From assembly GCA_947476285.1 (NCBI GenBank), contig CANJPU010000001.1, forward strand, positions 146,677 through 210,676: DNA of 64,000 nucleotides, read 5' to 3'. The position numbers and the translations under genes were made by a program. Positions 8,514 through 16,968 of the stretch are shown here, piece by piece. The DNA comes from Comamonadaceae bacterium. Its GTDB lineage: Bacteria; Pseudomonadota; Gammaproteobacteria; Burkholderiales; Burkholderiaceae_C. Each line of letters begins with the position of its first letter. Positions within the stretch are counted from its first letter, which is position 1. The notes beneath the pieces were generated by a model. That model saw only the letters and a list, made by a program, of their open reading frames with translations, was not told the DNA's origin and did not search any database.

Positions 8514-9345
8514 CGAAGTACCGATTGAGTCTGTCGCCCAAGGAGGTCAGGCCCACGACGAAGAGCGTGACCGCCACGCCGGGCGCGAGAATGCTCCACC
8601 ACCCGAACAGGCCGCGCGCGAAGTTCTCGCTGATCATCGCGCCCCACTCCGCGACGTTGGGATCGCTCAGCCCCAGGAAACCCAGGCCCGCGTGAATCAG
8701 CACGCCCGAGGCCGCATTGAGCGCCGATTGCACGATGGCCGGTTGAATCGCGTTGGGCAGTATCTCCTGGAAGATGATGGCCGGCGTTGACATGCCGATC
8801 AAGCGCGCCGAAGCGACAAACTCGCGCTGGCGCAGCGTGAGAAACTGCGCCCGCACCTGCCGCGTGGTTGAAGCAGCCAGCGCGATGCCGATGATGAGCG
8901 ACGAGGTGAAGGTGGATGCGCCCAAAATAGCGACGGCAACCAGGACGAAGAAGAAAGGCGGAATGGTCAGAAAATAATCGGTCAGGCGCCCGATGACTGC
9001 ATCGACCCAGCCGCCCAGGTAGCCCGCTGCCCCACCCCCGGCAATACCCAACACCGCCGAGAAGAAGGCGACCGCAGCGCCAACCATCAAGGAGGTGGGC
9101 GCTCCCTTGATGACACGCATGAACACATCGCGGCCCAAGGCGTCGGTGCCTAGCGGATGGGCCAGGCTGGGCGCTTCCTGGATGGCAGAGTAGTCCGGTG
9201 AAAAGAAGCTCGCTGGCAACAACAGGCCCGCCAGCGCCATGCCCAGGATCAAGAGCGGCAGCAGCACGCTGGCTGACAGCAAGGCGCGCGCGCCTTCAGG
9301 AAATACGGCGAGCCAGTGTGAGCGAGATACGAAAGGATGTGCCAC
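8494..9345 (-). CDS. Peptide/opine-type ABC transporter permease (DppC/OppC-like)
   Basis: A 283-residue inner-membrane permease starting at GTG 9345 (AGGA upstream; no in-frame ATG nearby). The N-terminal transmembrane helix is followed by the periplasmic 'HPLGTDALGRDVFMRVIKGA' segment diagnostic of DppC/OppC proteins, then five helices. The cytoplasmic EAA loop is 'VASARLIGMSTPAIIFQEIL', which docks on the ATPases. It lies 14 bp after the DppB-like gene. Confidence 0.93.
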   Translation of the reverse strand: MAHPFVSRSHWLAVFPEGARALLSASVLLPLLILGMALAGLLLPASFFSPDYSAIQEAPSLAHPLGTDALGRDVFMRVIKGAPTSLMVGAAVAFFSAVLGIAGGGAAGYLGGWVDAVIGRLTDYFLTIPPFFFVLVAVAILGASTFTSSLIIGIALAASTTRQVRAQFLTLRQREFVASARLIGMSTPAIIFQEILPNAIQPAIVQSALNAASGVLIHAGLGFLGLSDPNVAEWGAMISENFARGLFGWWSILAPGVAVTLFVVGLTSLGDRLNRYFDVARRY

Positions 9346-9359
9346 CGGTCCTGCCTGGA

Positions 9360-10367
9360 TCAGCCCTGCGCGGGCTGCTGGTTCGAGTGCGGCCGCGCAC
9401 CGGTTCGCACCCGCGGATCCAGCAGCGCGTAGGCAATGTCCGTCACCAGGTTGATCACCATGGTCAACACAGCCACCACAAAGAAAACACCAATGATGAG
9501 CGGCGCATCTCGATTCAGGATGCCATCAAAAATAAGTCGGCCAATGCCGGGCCAGGAGAAGATGACTTCGGTCACCACCGCGCCGGCGAACAGAAAGCGA
9601 ATCTCGATACCGATGGTGGTGACGATGGGGAGCAAGGCGTTTCGCAGCGCGTAAACCAGCACGATGCGCCGTTCGCTGAAACCCGCCGCGCGGTGGGTGA
9701 CCACATAGTCCTGATTGAGCGCGCTCAACATCGCCGCAAGCGTCATGCGTGCATAGGTGCCGGCACGCGCGATGCCCAGCGCCAGAGCGGGGCCAATCAA
9801 GTAGAGCATGGTGGTGCCCACAGCCCCCCAGCCTGTGGCGTCGGACGCACCCATGCCGACCATGGGAAGCCAGGGCAGGAAGGTCGTGGCCAGCACCAGG
9901 ATCACGATGCCGACGATGAACTCCGGCTGCGCATAGACCAGACCGCTGGCGACACGCACAAATGTCTCAACCGGCGTGTCTTGCTTCCAGGCGCCCAAAA
10001 TGCCCGCGCCAATGCCCACGATGAGCGCAAAGAGATAGCCCGAAATCATCAGCAGCAAGCTCGCTGGCAGCTTCTGGGCAATGATGTCAATGACAGGCAT
10101 GCGGTAGGCCAGCGAAGTGCCCAGGTCGCCCGTCAAGAGTTGCCTCAGCAAGGCAAAGAACTGCTCGGGCAGCGGCCGGTCCATGCCCATCTGACGATGG
10201 AAGGCCGCCACCTGCTCGGCGGTGGCACCAAGACCGAGGTACAGGTTGGCAGGGTCTCCTGGCGCCATGTGCACCAGGGTGAACACGGTCAGCACCACGA
10301 ACAACAACAACAGCACCAGTTGTCCGATGGAGCCCGCAATGCGTGTCGTCAAGGCGCGATCGATCAT
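9360..10367 (-). CDS. Peptide/opine-type ABC transporter permease (DppB/OppB-like)
   Basis: A 335-residue permease with an N-terminal helix and the family segment 'HMAPGDPANLYLGLGATAEQ', then a long periplasmic region and five more helices. The EAA-type loop reads 'YVVTHRAAGFSERRIVLVYA'. It pairs with the DppC-like subunit. It begins 4 bp after the stop of the binding-protein gene. A long open frame on the opposite strand over this region is a codon-usage shadow, common in GC-rich DNA. Confidence 0.93.
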   Translation of the reverse strand: MIDRALTTRIAGSIGQLVLLLLFVVLTVFTLVHMAPGDPANLYLGLGATAEQVAAFHRQMGMDRPLPEQFFALLRQLLTGDLGTSLAYRMPVIDIIAQKLPASLLLMISGYLFALIVGIGAGILGAWKQDTPVETFVRVASGLVYAQPEFIVGIVILVLATTFLPWLPMVGMGASDATGWGAVGTTMLYLIGPALALGIARAGTYARMTLAAMLSALNQDYVVTHRAAGFSERRIVLVYALRNALLPIVTTIGIEIRFLFAGAVVTEVIFSWPGIGRLIFDGILNRDAPLIIGVFFVVAVLTMVINLVTDIAYALLDPRVRTGARPHSNQQPAQG

Positions 10368-10371
10368 CCGC

Positions 10372-12021
10372 TCACTTTGCTATCCACACCTCATTGAAAC
10401 GCTGCAGCACGTCCCAATAGCCGATGGAGGCCACGTTGCGAACTTTCTTGGCCGCGATGTTGGGTGGCGTCGTGGTGCCCATCCAGACATTGACCACTTG
10501 ATCGGACAGCAATTGGGTCAGGCGCGAGTAGATGGCTCTTTGCTTGAGCGGGTCAGTCTCCAGGCGACCCAGATCAAACATCCGGTCGACATCGGGGATC
10601 GAGATGCCACTGCCATTGTTGCGCGGCTGGTAGCGCGAGTCGTAGTTGGGTCGGCAGTCGTCGCCGGTGGGTGCGGTGATGCCGATGTTGTAGGCCATCG
10701 CCACATCGCCCTGGCCCTGCGGTCCCAGCCAGTACTTGGCAAGATAGGCCTGGTAGTCGGCGGTCAGCAGGTTCACCTTGATGCCCACTTTGCCCAGCAT
10801 ATCGGCCATCGCCGGCGCGGTGATGTCAGTGCCCACGTGCGGTATGTAGGCAAGCTCAGTGTGAATCCGAACGCCGTCCGCACCGCGCTTATAGCCCGCC
10901 TCTTCCAGCAGCGCAACCGCTCGGGCCGGATCGAACTTGGGCGCTTCGATGCGGGCATCGTAGATCGGATTGGCACGGGCAAAGGGGCCCCACGATGGTT
11001 GAACGGCGCCGCGCAACAGCTTGTTGCAGATGGTCTCGCGGTCAATGGCGTGAGCGATGGCGCGCCGCACGCGCACATCCGCAATCCACTTGTGCTTGGC
11101 CAGACCCTCGGGCCTGAAGTTGAAGCACAGGCGTTGCACCACTGTGGAATTGATGCGGGTGATGCTGAACCGTGGGTCCTTGGCCAGGCTCACCAGGTCG
11201 TTGACCCCGACATCGCGAAAGTTCGAAATCATGTCGATCTTGCCGGACTGCAATTGCAAAATCGCAGTGGATGGATTCGGTGTGAACACGAAGGTCAGTG
11301 TGTCCAGGTAAGGCACGACGCCGTAATAGTCGGGGCTGCGCTCAAGCACCACGCTCTGGTCGCGGTTGTATTGCTTCCATTTGAAAGGCCCCGTGCCCAC
11401 CGGTGCCGTGTTGTGCGGATTGGTCTGCAGGTCTTTGCCAGCGTACAGGTGCTTGGGCAAGATGACATTGGAGCCAGCGTAGTAGGCGAACAGCGCTGCT
11501 GGGGTGGGCGCAGAGAACGACACCCTCACGGTGTTGGCATCCAGGGCACGCACGTCTGTCATGGCCGCGATGAAGCGGGCAAACGACAATGGCGTCTTCT
11601 GCACCGTCTGCAGCGACCAGACGACGTCATCGGCACTGAAGGGCTGGCCGTCATGCCACTTGACGCCGCGCCTGAGGGTGAAGGTGATTTCCTTGAGGTC
11701 GGCCGACTGTTGCCACTTCTCGGCCAAGTCGCCCACCAGGACGCCCTTTGCATCCCACCACAGCAGCTTGCTGACCACGTTGTGCATGATCGGGTACTGG
11801 GGAATGTTTTCGTAGATGAAGCCGTTGTATGTTTTGGGATCGTTCGGATAACCGACATTGAGATTGCCCCCACGCACAGGCGTACCAGCCGGTGCCTGCG
11901 CGCCAGCGGGCAAACCCACTCCCAACAACACGGACAGTGCCGACCCGGCCGCAAAATCCCGGCGGCTGACGCCCAGGGTTTGCAGCGCGCCGATGATCTG
12001 CTCTTGCAAGTCGTCATTCAT
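10372..12021 (-). CDS. ABC transporter substrate-binding protein, family 5 (peptide/opine/nickel type)
   Basis: A 549-residue periplasmic binding protein of the SBP_bac_5 family. ATG 12021 is chosen because AAGGAG stands 8 nt upstream inside the end of the hydrolase gene, and it overlaps that gene's TGA (ATGA). The N-terminus has a Tat-like 'SRRDFAAG' followed by 'LLGVGLPAGAQA', so folded export is likely. Core hallmarks are 'TFTLRRGVKWHDGQPFSADDV' near residues 112-131 and the later 'VRRAIAHAIDRETI'. Ligands of the family include oligopeptides, opines and glycosides; here two co-operonic alpha/beta hydrolases and a zinc alcohol dehydrogenase hint at an ester- or amide-containing small molecule rather than peptides. 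That last point is inference. Confidence 0.93.
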   Translation of the reverse strand: MNDDLQEQIIGALQTLGVSRRDFAAGSALSVLLGVGLPAGAQAPAGTPVRGGNLNVGYPNDPKTYNGFIYENIPQYPIMHNVVSKLLWWDAKGVLVGDLAEKWQQSADLKEITFTLRRGVKWHDGQPFSADDVVWSLQTVQKTPLSFARFIAAMTDVRALDANTVRVSFSAPTPAALFAYYAGSNVILPKHLYAGKDLQTNPHNTAPVGTGPFKWKQYNRDQSVVLERSPDYYGVVPYLDTLTFVFTPNPSTAILQLQSGKIDMISNFRDVGVNDLVSLAKDPRFSITRINSTVVQRLCFNFRPEGLAKHKWIADVRVRRAIAHAIDRETICNKLLRGAVQPSWGPFARANPIYDARIEAPKFDPARAVALLEEAGYKRGADGVRIHTELAYIPHVGTDITAPAMADMLGKVGIKVNLLTADYQAYLAKYWLGPQGQGDVAMAYNIGITAPTGDDCRPNYDSRYQPRNNGSGISIPDVDRMFDLGRLETDPLKQRAIYSRLTQLLSDQVVNVWMGTTTPPNIAAKKVRNVASIGYWDVLQRFNEVWIAK

Positions 12022-12929
12022 TTCGCACTCCTTTTTGACTCCATCGGCGACGCAAGCCACTGCGCGAACCAATCGCGTGTCGCGCCCGTGGCTTTGGGGT
12101 ATTCGTTCATGTAGGGATCGTAGTGGCCGCCGGTGGTCAGCGCCACTTTCTTGGGCTCCATTGCCTGCTCGTAATAAGGCAGCATCAAGCGCACTTCCTC
12201 GTGCGAGACGATCATCAAGAGCGGCGTTGGGCTGATCTGCTTCACATAGGCGCCCGCTTCGTATTGATAAAGCTGCTCCATGGAGCGCAACGTCAACTGG
12301 TTGGTCCAGTTGCGTTTTTCGGCGTCGGTCATGCGCTGGAAGAACTGCACGCGATTGGCCGAGCGCCCAGCCACCGGATTGTTGGGGTCGCTCACATAAT
12401 GCGGCACCATTTGCGGCGGCTTGCCCTGGGCTCGGTCAGCCCGGTCCTGGTCCCACCGGCGGCGCATCTCCAGTGCTTCCTCAGGATGGAATTGCGTGAC
12501 CATGCCCTCGGACCCACTGATCCACGGAACCTGGGCGACGACACATTTGACACGCCTGTCGATGGCGGCGACCACCAGCACGTGCCCACCGCTGAAGCTG
12601 GTGCCGAAGATGCCGATGCGCGCAGCGTCCAGGTCGGGCTGCGTCTGGGCAAAGGTGATGGCCGCGCGGTAGTCTTCGATCTGGCTCGCGGCCGCAATCT
12701 CGCAGCGGGGCTCGCCTTCACTGTCGCCGAAATTGCGATGGTCATAGCCAAGCGATGCGATGCCCGCCGCCTGGAGAATGGCCGACAGTCCGGGAAGGTG
12801 CCACTCCTTGTAGCCGCCAGCCCCGTGTGTCATGACCACGACCGGGTGCGGCCCCGGGGTGTCGGGCGTAACCACCCAGCCGCGCAATGTGATGCCGTCG
12901 TCCGCCTTGAATTCGATGTCTCGCTTCAT
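12018..12929 (-). CDS. Alpha/beta hydrolase (dienelactone hydrolase/S15-like), copy 1
   Basis: A 303-residue alpha/beta hydrolase. The oxyanion loop is 'MTHGAGGYKEW' near residue 35, the nucleophile is S111 in 'GTSFSGGHV', and the C-terminal histidine is in 'TTGGHYDPY'. The intact triad suggests a working esterase, amidase or C-C hydrolase. A close relative occupies the position just upstream (12985-13869): they share the opening 'RDIEF.ADDG..LRGW', 'GYDHRNFG.SEG.PR' and the ends '..YDPYM.EY..ATGA.RDWFAQWL', so they arose by tandem duplication. Its stop overlaps the start of the ABC binding-protein gene, placing both hydrolases at the head of the importer operon. Confidence 0.9.
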   Translation of the reverse strand: MKRDIEFKADDGITLRGWVVTPDTPGPHPVVVMTHGAGGYKEWHLPGLSAILQAAGIASLGYDHRNFGDSEGEPRCEIAAASQIEDYRAAITFAQTQPDLDAARIGIFGTSFSGGHVLVVAAIDRRVKCVVAQVPWISGSEGMVTQFHPEEALEMRRRWDQDRADRAQGKPPQMVPHYVSDPNNPVAGRSANRVQFFQRMTDAEKRNWTNQLTLRSMEQLYQYEAGAYVKQISPTPLLMIVSHEEVRLMLPYYEQAMEPKKVALTTGGHYDPYMNEYPKATGATRDWFAQWLASPMESKRSAK

Positions 12930-12984
12930 TCGTCGAATGTCTCCCGTTGTGAATGGGGAAAACTCTCGCGCCAGGGATGCGGCA

Positions 12985-13869
12985 CTACCGGATCAGCCAT
13001 TGCGCGAACCAGTCGCGCGCCGCGCCCGTCGCCGTGTCGTATTCGTCCATGTAGGGGTCGTAGTGATCGCCGCGGGTGATCACGACTTTCTTGGGCTCCA
13101 GTGCGGACTGATAAGTGGGCAATGCCAATTGCGCCTCAGCCTGGGAGACGATCATCAGCAAAGGGGTTGGGCTGATCAGCCGCGCGTAGATGCCCGGCTC
13201 GTAGTCGGCCATGGCCTCAAGCGAGCGCAGGGTCAGCGTGTTCTTCCAGTAGCGGTTGTCATGCGCGCTGAGCGTTCGGAAGAACTTGACCCGATTGGAA
13301 GACTGGCCGGCGATGGCGTCATTGGGATCGTCCACCGAGTGGGGCACGGTAACCGGCGGCTTGCCCAGGAAACGGTTCATGCGATCTTCGTCCCAGCGCC
13401 GTCGGTTCTCGTTGAGTTCCTCGGGATGGTAGCGCCGCGTCGATGAAGCCGCCCCGCTGACGCTGGGCACCTGAGAGACGACGCACTTCACGCGGCGGTC
13501 CAGCGCCCCCACCACCAGTACGTGACCGCCACTGAGACTGGTGCCGAAGATCCCGATGCGGGACTTGTCCAGCTCGGGCAAGGTGCTGGCAAAGGTGATG
13601 GCGGTGCGGTAGTCACGAATCTGCTGCGGCGGGTCAATTTCGAATCGCGGCTGGCCTTCGCTCTGGCCAAAATTGCGGTGGTCATAAGCCAAAGAGGCCA
13701 CACCGATGCTCAGCAGCACGTCGGACAAGCCCGGAAGAAACCACTCCTTGTGCCCGCCGGCGCCGTGCGTCATGACCACGACCGGGTGCGGTCCCGCGCC
13801 ATCGGGTGTCTTGAGCCAGCCCCTCAGCATGGTGCCGTCGTCTGCGTGGAATTCGATGTCTCGTATCAT
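12985..13869 (-). CDS. Alpha/beta hydrolase (dienelactone hydrolase/S15-like), copy 2
   Basis: A 294-residue paralogue of the adjacent hydrolase, with the same oxyanion loop ('MTHGAGGHKEW'), nucleophile elbow 'GTSLSGGHV' and histidine in 'RGDHYDPY'. ATG 13869 begins 'MIRDIEFHADDG', aligned to the paralogue's start; a longer frame upstream to 14028 is unrelated. The Shine-Dalgarno is weak (AAAGATAAG). It is the first gene of the eight-gene ABC operon and is separated by 55 bp from copy 1. The two may process different halves or stereoisomers of the imported compound (inference). Confidence 0.9.
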   Translation of the reverse strand: MIRDIEFHADDGTMLRGWLKTPDGAGPHPVVVMTHGAGGHKEWFLPGLSDVLLSIGVASLAYDHRNFGQSEGQPRFEIDPPQQIRDYRTAITFASTLPELDKSRIGIFGTSLSGGHVLVVGALDRRVKCVVSQVPSVSGAASSTRRYHPEELNENRRRWDEDRMNRFLGKPPVTVPHSVDDPNDAIAGQSSNRVKFFRTLSAHDNRYWKNTLTLRSLEAMADYEPGIYARLISPTPLLMIVSQAEAQLALPTYQSALEPKKVVITRGDHYDPYMDEYDTATGAARDWFAQWLIR

Positions 13870-14104
13870 GCTTATCTTTCGCAACGAAGTCTGGATTGCC
13901 GTGCAGTTTGATGGCCGGGGAGCGAAACGTGCAGCCCGCACACAGCACATCATTCTGTTGGGCATCGCGATCAAATGCCCATAGGGAGTTACGCTAGCCC
14001 CGATCGTCCGCGAGCTCCATGCTGACAATCGATGTGATGGCTCGCACAGGTCGCGTGTTATCTTCCCGGCATAAGGTGATCAACCATTCTCAAGGGGACT
14101 TGCG
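13870..14104. promoter_or_regulatory. Divergent intergenic region, ABC/hydrolase operon versus Bug receptor
   Basis: 235 bp separate the first hydrolase gene (leftward) from a Bug receptor gene (rightward). It must contain the promoter for the eight-gene operon. AAGGGG at 14091-14096 is the ribosome site for the receptor. No clear operator palindrome or sigma-70 pair was recognised. Confidence 0.35.
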
Positions 14105-15118
14105 ATGTCAATCTTTGACAGACTCCTAAACACAGTTGCCAATACCCGCCGCGCTGCACTCTTTCGAGTAGCGCAGACATTGATGCTGTGCGCCGTCTTC
14201 GCGCCCGCCCTCTCGCCCGCAGCGCAATACCCTGACAAGCCGGTTCGCATCATCGTTCCGCTGGCGGCCGGCGCGGGCATCGACACTTTTGTGCGAGCCC
14301 TGGCGCAACGGCTTTCAAAACAATGGAATCAGCCTGTCATTGTGGACAATCGCCCCGGCGCGGGCGCCACGCTAGGTACCGCAGCGGCGGCAAAGGCGCC
14401 TGCGGATGGGTACACCTTGTTATTGGGTGCCAACCCGTTGGGCATCAGTCCGGTGGTGTATCCGAATCTGCCCTATGACGCGCGCCGCGACTTCGTGCCC
14501 ATCACGCTCTTGGCTACAACGCCCGAGGCGCTCGCGGTATCCAGGGCAAGTGGCATCACATCGGTTGCTGAACTGACCGCGCGCGCAAAACTGCCTGGCA
14601 AACTCAACTATGGTTCCGCCGGCAACGGCACGCTCTCTCATCTGGCCGGATTGATGTTCAGCCGCAGCGCCAAGATGGATGTCGTGCACATTCCATTCAA
14701 GGGCTCAACGCCGGAACTCGCGGCTCTGCTTGCAGGGCAAATCGACTGGATGTTCGATTCCCCAGCCGCTTTGGTGCCCCACGCGAAAAGCGGCTCGCTG
14801 CGTCTGCTGGCAGTGGCCGCCCCCAAGCGAACCGCGCAAGTGCCAGAGGTGCCCACACTGACCGAGCTTGGATTTTCCGACATGGAGTTTCTGATCTGGA
14901 TCGGATTGTTTGCACCGGCCGGCACGCCAGACGCCATCGTCAAGCAAATCGAAGCCAGCACAACAGAAGCACTGCGCGACCCAAGCCTGCGCACTTCCGT
15001 GACGGGCCAAGGATGGGATATCGCGGCCTCCAGCGCATCCGAGTTCGCCAGCTTCTTTGAGGCTGAGATGAAGAAGTTGGGAGAAGCCTCTCGGGCTGCG
15101 AATCTGAAGGCCGAGTGA
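14105..15118 (+). CDS. Bug/TctC family periplasmic solute-binding receptor
   Basis: A 337-residue receptor with a Sec-type signal ending near 'ALSPAAQ' (residue 40). Family motifs are 'YPDKPVRIIVPLAAGAGID', 'VDNRPGAGATLG' and 'APADGYTLLLG'. 'NYGSAGNGTLSHLAG' and 'HIPFKGSTPELAALL' match the ligand-cleft loops of Bug proteins. Bug receptors bind amino, hydroxy or aromatic carboxylates; which one is not readable here. The gene stands alone between a divergent ABC operon and a convergent racemase-like gene (14-bp gap), with no TctA/B partner. Confidence 0.92.
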   Translation: MSIFDRLLNTVANTRRAALFRVAQTLMLCAVFAPALSPAAQYPDKPVRIIVPLAAGAGIDTFVRALAQRLSKQWNQPVIVDNRPGAGATLGTAAAAKAPADGYTLLLGANPLGISPVVYPNLPYDARRDFVPITLLATTPEALAVSRASGITSVAELTARAKLPGKLNYGSAGNGTLSHLAGLMFSRSAKMDVVHIPFKGSTPELAALLAGQIDWMFDSPAALVPHAKSGSLRLLAVAAPKRTAQVPEVPTLTELGFSDMEFLIWIGLFAPAGTPDAIVKQIEASTTEALRDPSLRTSVTGQGWDIAASSASEFASFFEAEMKKLGEASRAANLKAE

Positions 15119-15132
15119 TCTCAATCAGCTTG

Positions 15133-15894
15133 TCAATGCAGCGCCAGCAAGCTGCCATACCCTTCCACCGAATCGACGATGCCGCCCTTGCGCAGGCAAT
15201 GCCACACCATGGTCTGGTTGCTAGTGATCACTGGCTTGCGCAAGGCCTGCTCCAGCGCGCCAATGATGGGTAGCGCGCGGATGTTGGTGCAGCCCAGCAA
15301 GTAGCCGTCGGCATCATCGCGGCGCATCGACAAGGCGCGCTCCAGCCACTCTTGTGGACTTGCACTGGCCGAGCCTTGCCCCTGCGGCGGCAGGAAGCCG
15401 GCTTCTTGGATGACTTGCACGCCGTAGTGCGCAAAGAAGGCCACTTCGGCATCGTTGACCGATTGCACATACGGTGTGAGCATGACGATGCGCCGCAGTT
15501 GCAGGGCGCTGGCCGCCGCCACCAGTGCCTCTGAAGTGGCGGTGGCGGGAATGCCTGTGGCGGCCTGGATTCGCTGCGCGATTCGGGTGCCCATGTCCGG
15601 GTCTACCGTCGATGCGGCAGTGCAGTGAAACACGATCAGGTCGACTCGCGCGTCGGCCAGGAGCGACGCCGCAGCTTCTGCATTGCCCGTCATCTCCTGC
15701 AGTTGCGCAGCCGAGGTGCCGCGCAAGGCGAGCCGCGTGGTGTGCAGCGCCACGCCATCGGGCAGCATCGCGGCGACGTCCGCCTCTGCGACATGGTTGG
15801 GCGCGGCCAGGATCATTCCAAGGCGCATGCGGGTGCCGTAGCGCGGAAGCCTCGCAGCGGGGCGCATCAGATTCATGGGTTTATCAATCAGCAT
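15133..15894 (-). CDS. Asp/Glu racemase superfamily protein (arylmalonate decarboxylase/maleate isomerase-like)
   Basis: A 253-residue protein starting at ATG 15894 (AGGAG upstream). Both cysteines that flank the active site of this superfamily are present: C91 in 'VFHCTAAS' and C202 in 'LLGCTNIRA', one in each pseudo-symmetric half. Members are aspartate/glutamate racemases, hydantoin racemases, maleate cis-trans isomerases and arylmalonate decarboxylases; the sequence and 250-residue length point to the last two. It starts 22 bp after a Bug receptor gene on the same strand, so the receptor may deliver its dicarboxylate substrate. The hydantoinase in this window is 22 kb away. Confidence 0.82.
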   Translation of the reverse strand: MLIDKPMNLMRPAARLPRYGTRMRLGMILAAPNHVAEADVAAMLPDGVALHTTRLALRGTSAAQLQEMTGNAEAAASLLADARVDLIVFHCTAASTVDPDMGTRIAQRIQAATGIPATATSEALVAAASALQLRRIVMLTPYVQSVNDAEVAFFAHYGVQVIQEAGFLPPQGQGSASASPQEWLERALSMRRDDADGYLLGCTNIRALPIIGALEQALRKPVITSNQTMVWHCLRKGGIVDSVEGYGSLLALH

Positions 15895-15916
15895 GGCGAA
15901 CTCCTGCGCGTCAAGC

Positions 15917-16927
15917 TCACTCGACTTTGATCTTCTCGGTCTTGATGATTTCGGCCCACACCGCCATCTCATTGCGGAAATGGTCGTTCAGCGCCTGCGC
16001 CGAGCCACCCATGCGCTCGGCACCCAGGCCTTCCAGCCGCTTGCTGAATTCAGCTGAATCGATCACCGCGTTGACCGCCTGGTTGATCTGGTTGACCAGT
16101 GATGTGGGCATATTGCCCGGACCCATGATGCACCACCAGCCAGAAGCGGCAAAGTTGGAGATGCCCTGCTCGTCCAGCGTCGGCACGTCCGGCAATTGCG
16201 GCGAGCGCTTGGGGTTGGCAATGCCTATTGCACGCACCTGGCCGGACTTGATGAAAGGCATGGCCTGCAATTGGTTGTTGAAGAAGAGCTGGACGCGCCC
16301 GCTGATCAGGTCTGGATAGACAGCCGCGCCGCCGCGGTATGGCACGTGCGTGCCCTGGATGCCGGCGCGGCGCTTGAACAACTCGGAGGTCAGGTGCTCT
16401 GAAGTGCCGCTGCCGCCAGAGCCGAAGTTGATCGAGCCGGGCTTGGCCTTGGCCTCAACCACCACGTCTCGCACGTTTCTGAAGGACGTGGATGGCGCGG
16501 CCAGCATTACCATCGGCGTGCGGCCGATGAAGACCACTGGCGTCAGATCCTTCACTGGGTCATAGGGCATGCTGTCGTACAGGCTGATGTTGACCGCGTT
16601 GGCATTGGAGCCCACCAGCAGCGTGTAGCCGTCCGGCTCTGACTTGGCGACCAGGGCCGAGCCCACATTGCTGCCGGCACCGGTGCGGTTTTCAACCGAT
16701 ACGATCCAGCCGAACATCTTGGTGAGCCCCTCGGCCACGCCACGCCCGACGATGTCCACGCCGCCGCCTGCCGCATAAGGCACGATGAGGCGAATCGGCT
16801 TGTTGGGAAAGGCCTGCGCCCGCGCCTGCGAAGGCGCGAGCACGGCCGCCAGCGTGGCACCGGCCAACAGCCACAGCGCCAGCCTGCGCGGCTTCAACAG
16901 CAAGCTCTGGGTGATTGAATTGGACAT
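15917..16927 (-). CDS. Bug/TctC family periplasmic solute-binding receptor
   Basis: A 336-residue receptor. ATG 16927 is preferred over the in-frame ATG 16945 because AAGGAAAG lies just upstream of it. The signal peptide ('LALWLLAGATLAAVLAP', cleavage near 'ARAQA') is followed by 'FPNKPIRLIVPYAAGGGVD', 'VENRTGAGSNVG' and 'EPDGYTLLVGS'. It is flanked by an OYE-like flavoenzyme upstream (41 bp) and the racemase/decarboxylase-like gene downstream (22 bp), suggesting a shared dicarboxylate or aryl-dicarboxylate substrate. No transporter membrane genes adjoin it. Confidence 0.92.
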   Translation of the reverse strand: MSNSITQSLLLKPRRLALWLLAGATLAAVLAPSQARAQAFPNKPIRLIVPYAAGGGVDIVGRGVAEGLTKMFGWIVSVENRTGAGSNVGSALVAKSEPDGYTLLVGSNANAVNISLYDSMPYDPVKDLTPVVFIGRTPMVMLAAPSTSFRNVRDVVVEAKAKPGSINFGSGGSGTSEHLTSELFKRRAGIQGTHVPYRGGAAVYPDLISGRVQLFFNNQLQAMPFIKSGQVRAIGIANPKRSPQLPDVPTLDEQGISNFAASGWWCIMGPGNMPTSLVNQINQAVNAVIDSAEFSKRLEGLGAERMGGSAQALNDHFRNEMAVWAEIIKTEKIKVE

Positions 16928-16968
16928 GAATCTTTCCTTGGTCATCTACAGGTTGCTGATGCAGTGCT

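Noticed and set aside
9198..10397. Long plus-strand open frame over the two ABC permease genes
   Set aside because: Low-complexity composition rich in His, Gln and Arg, typical of the reverse complement of membrane proteins; no motif or ribosome site.
10222..12114. A 630-codon open frame on the plus strand opposite the ABC binding-protein gene
   Set aside because: Antisense shadow of GC-rich codon usage; the minus-strand frame has clear binding-protein motifs and operon overlaps, the plus one has none.
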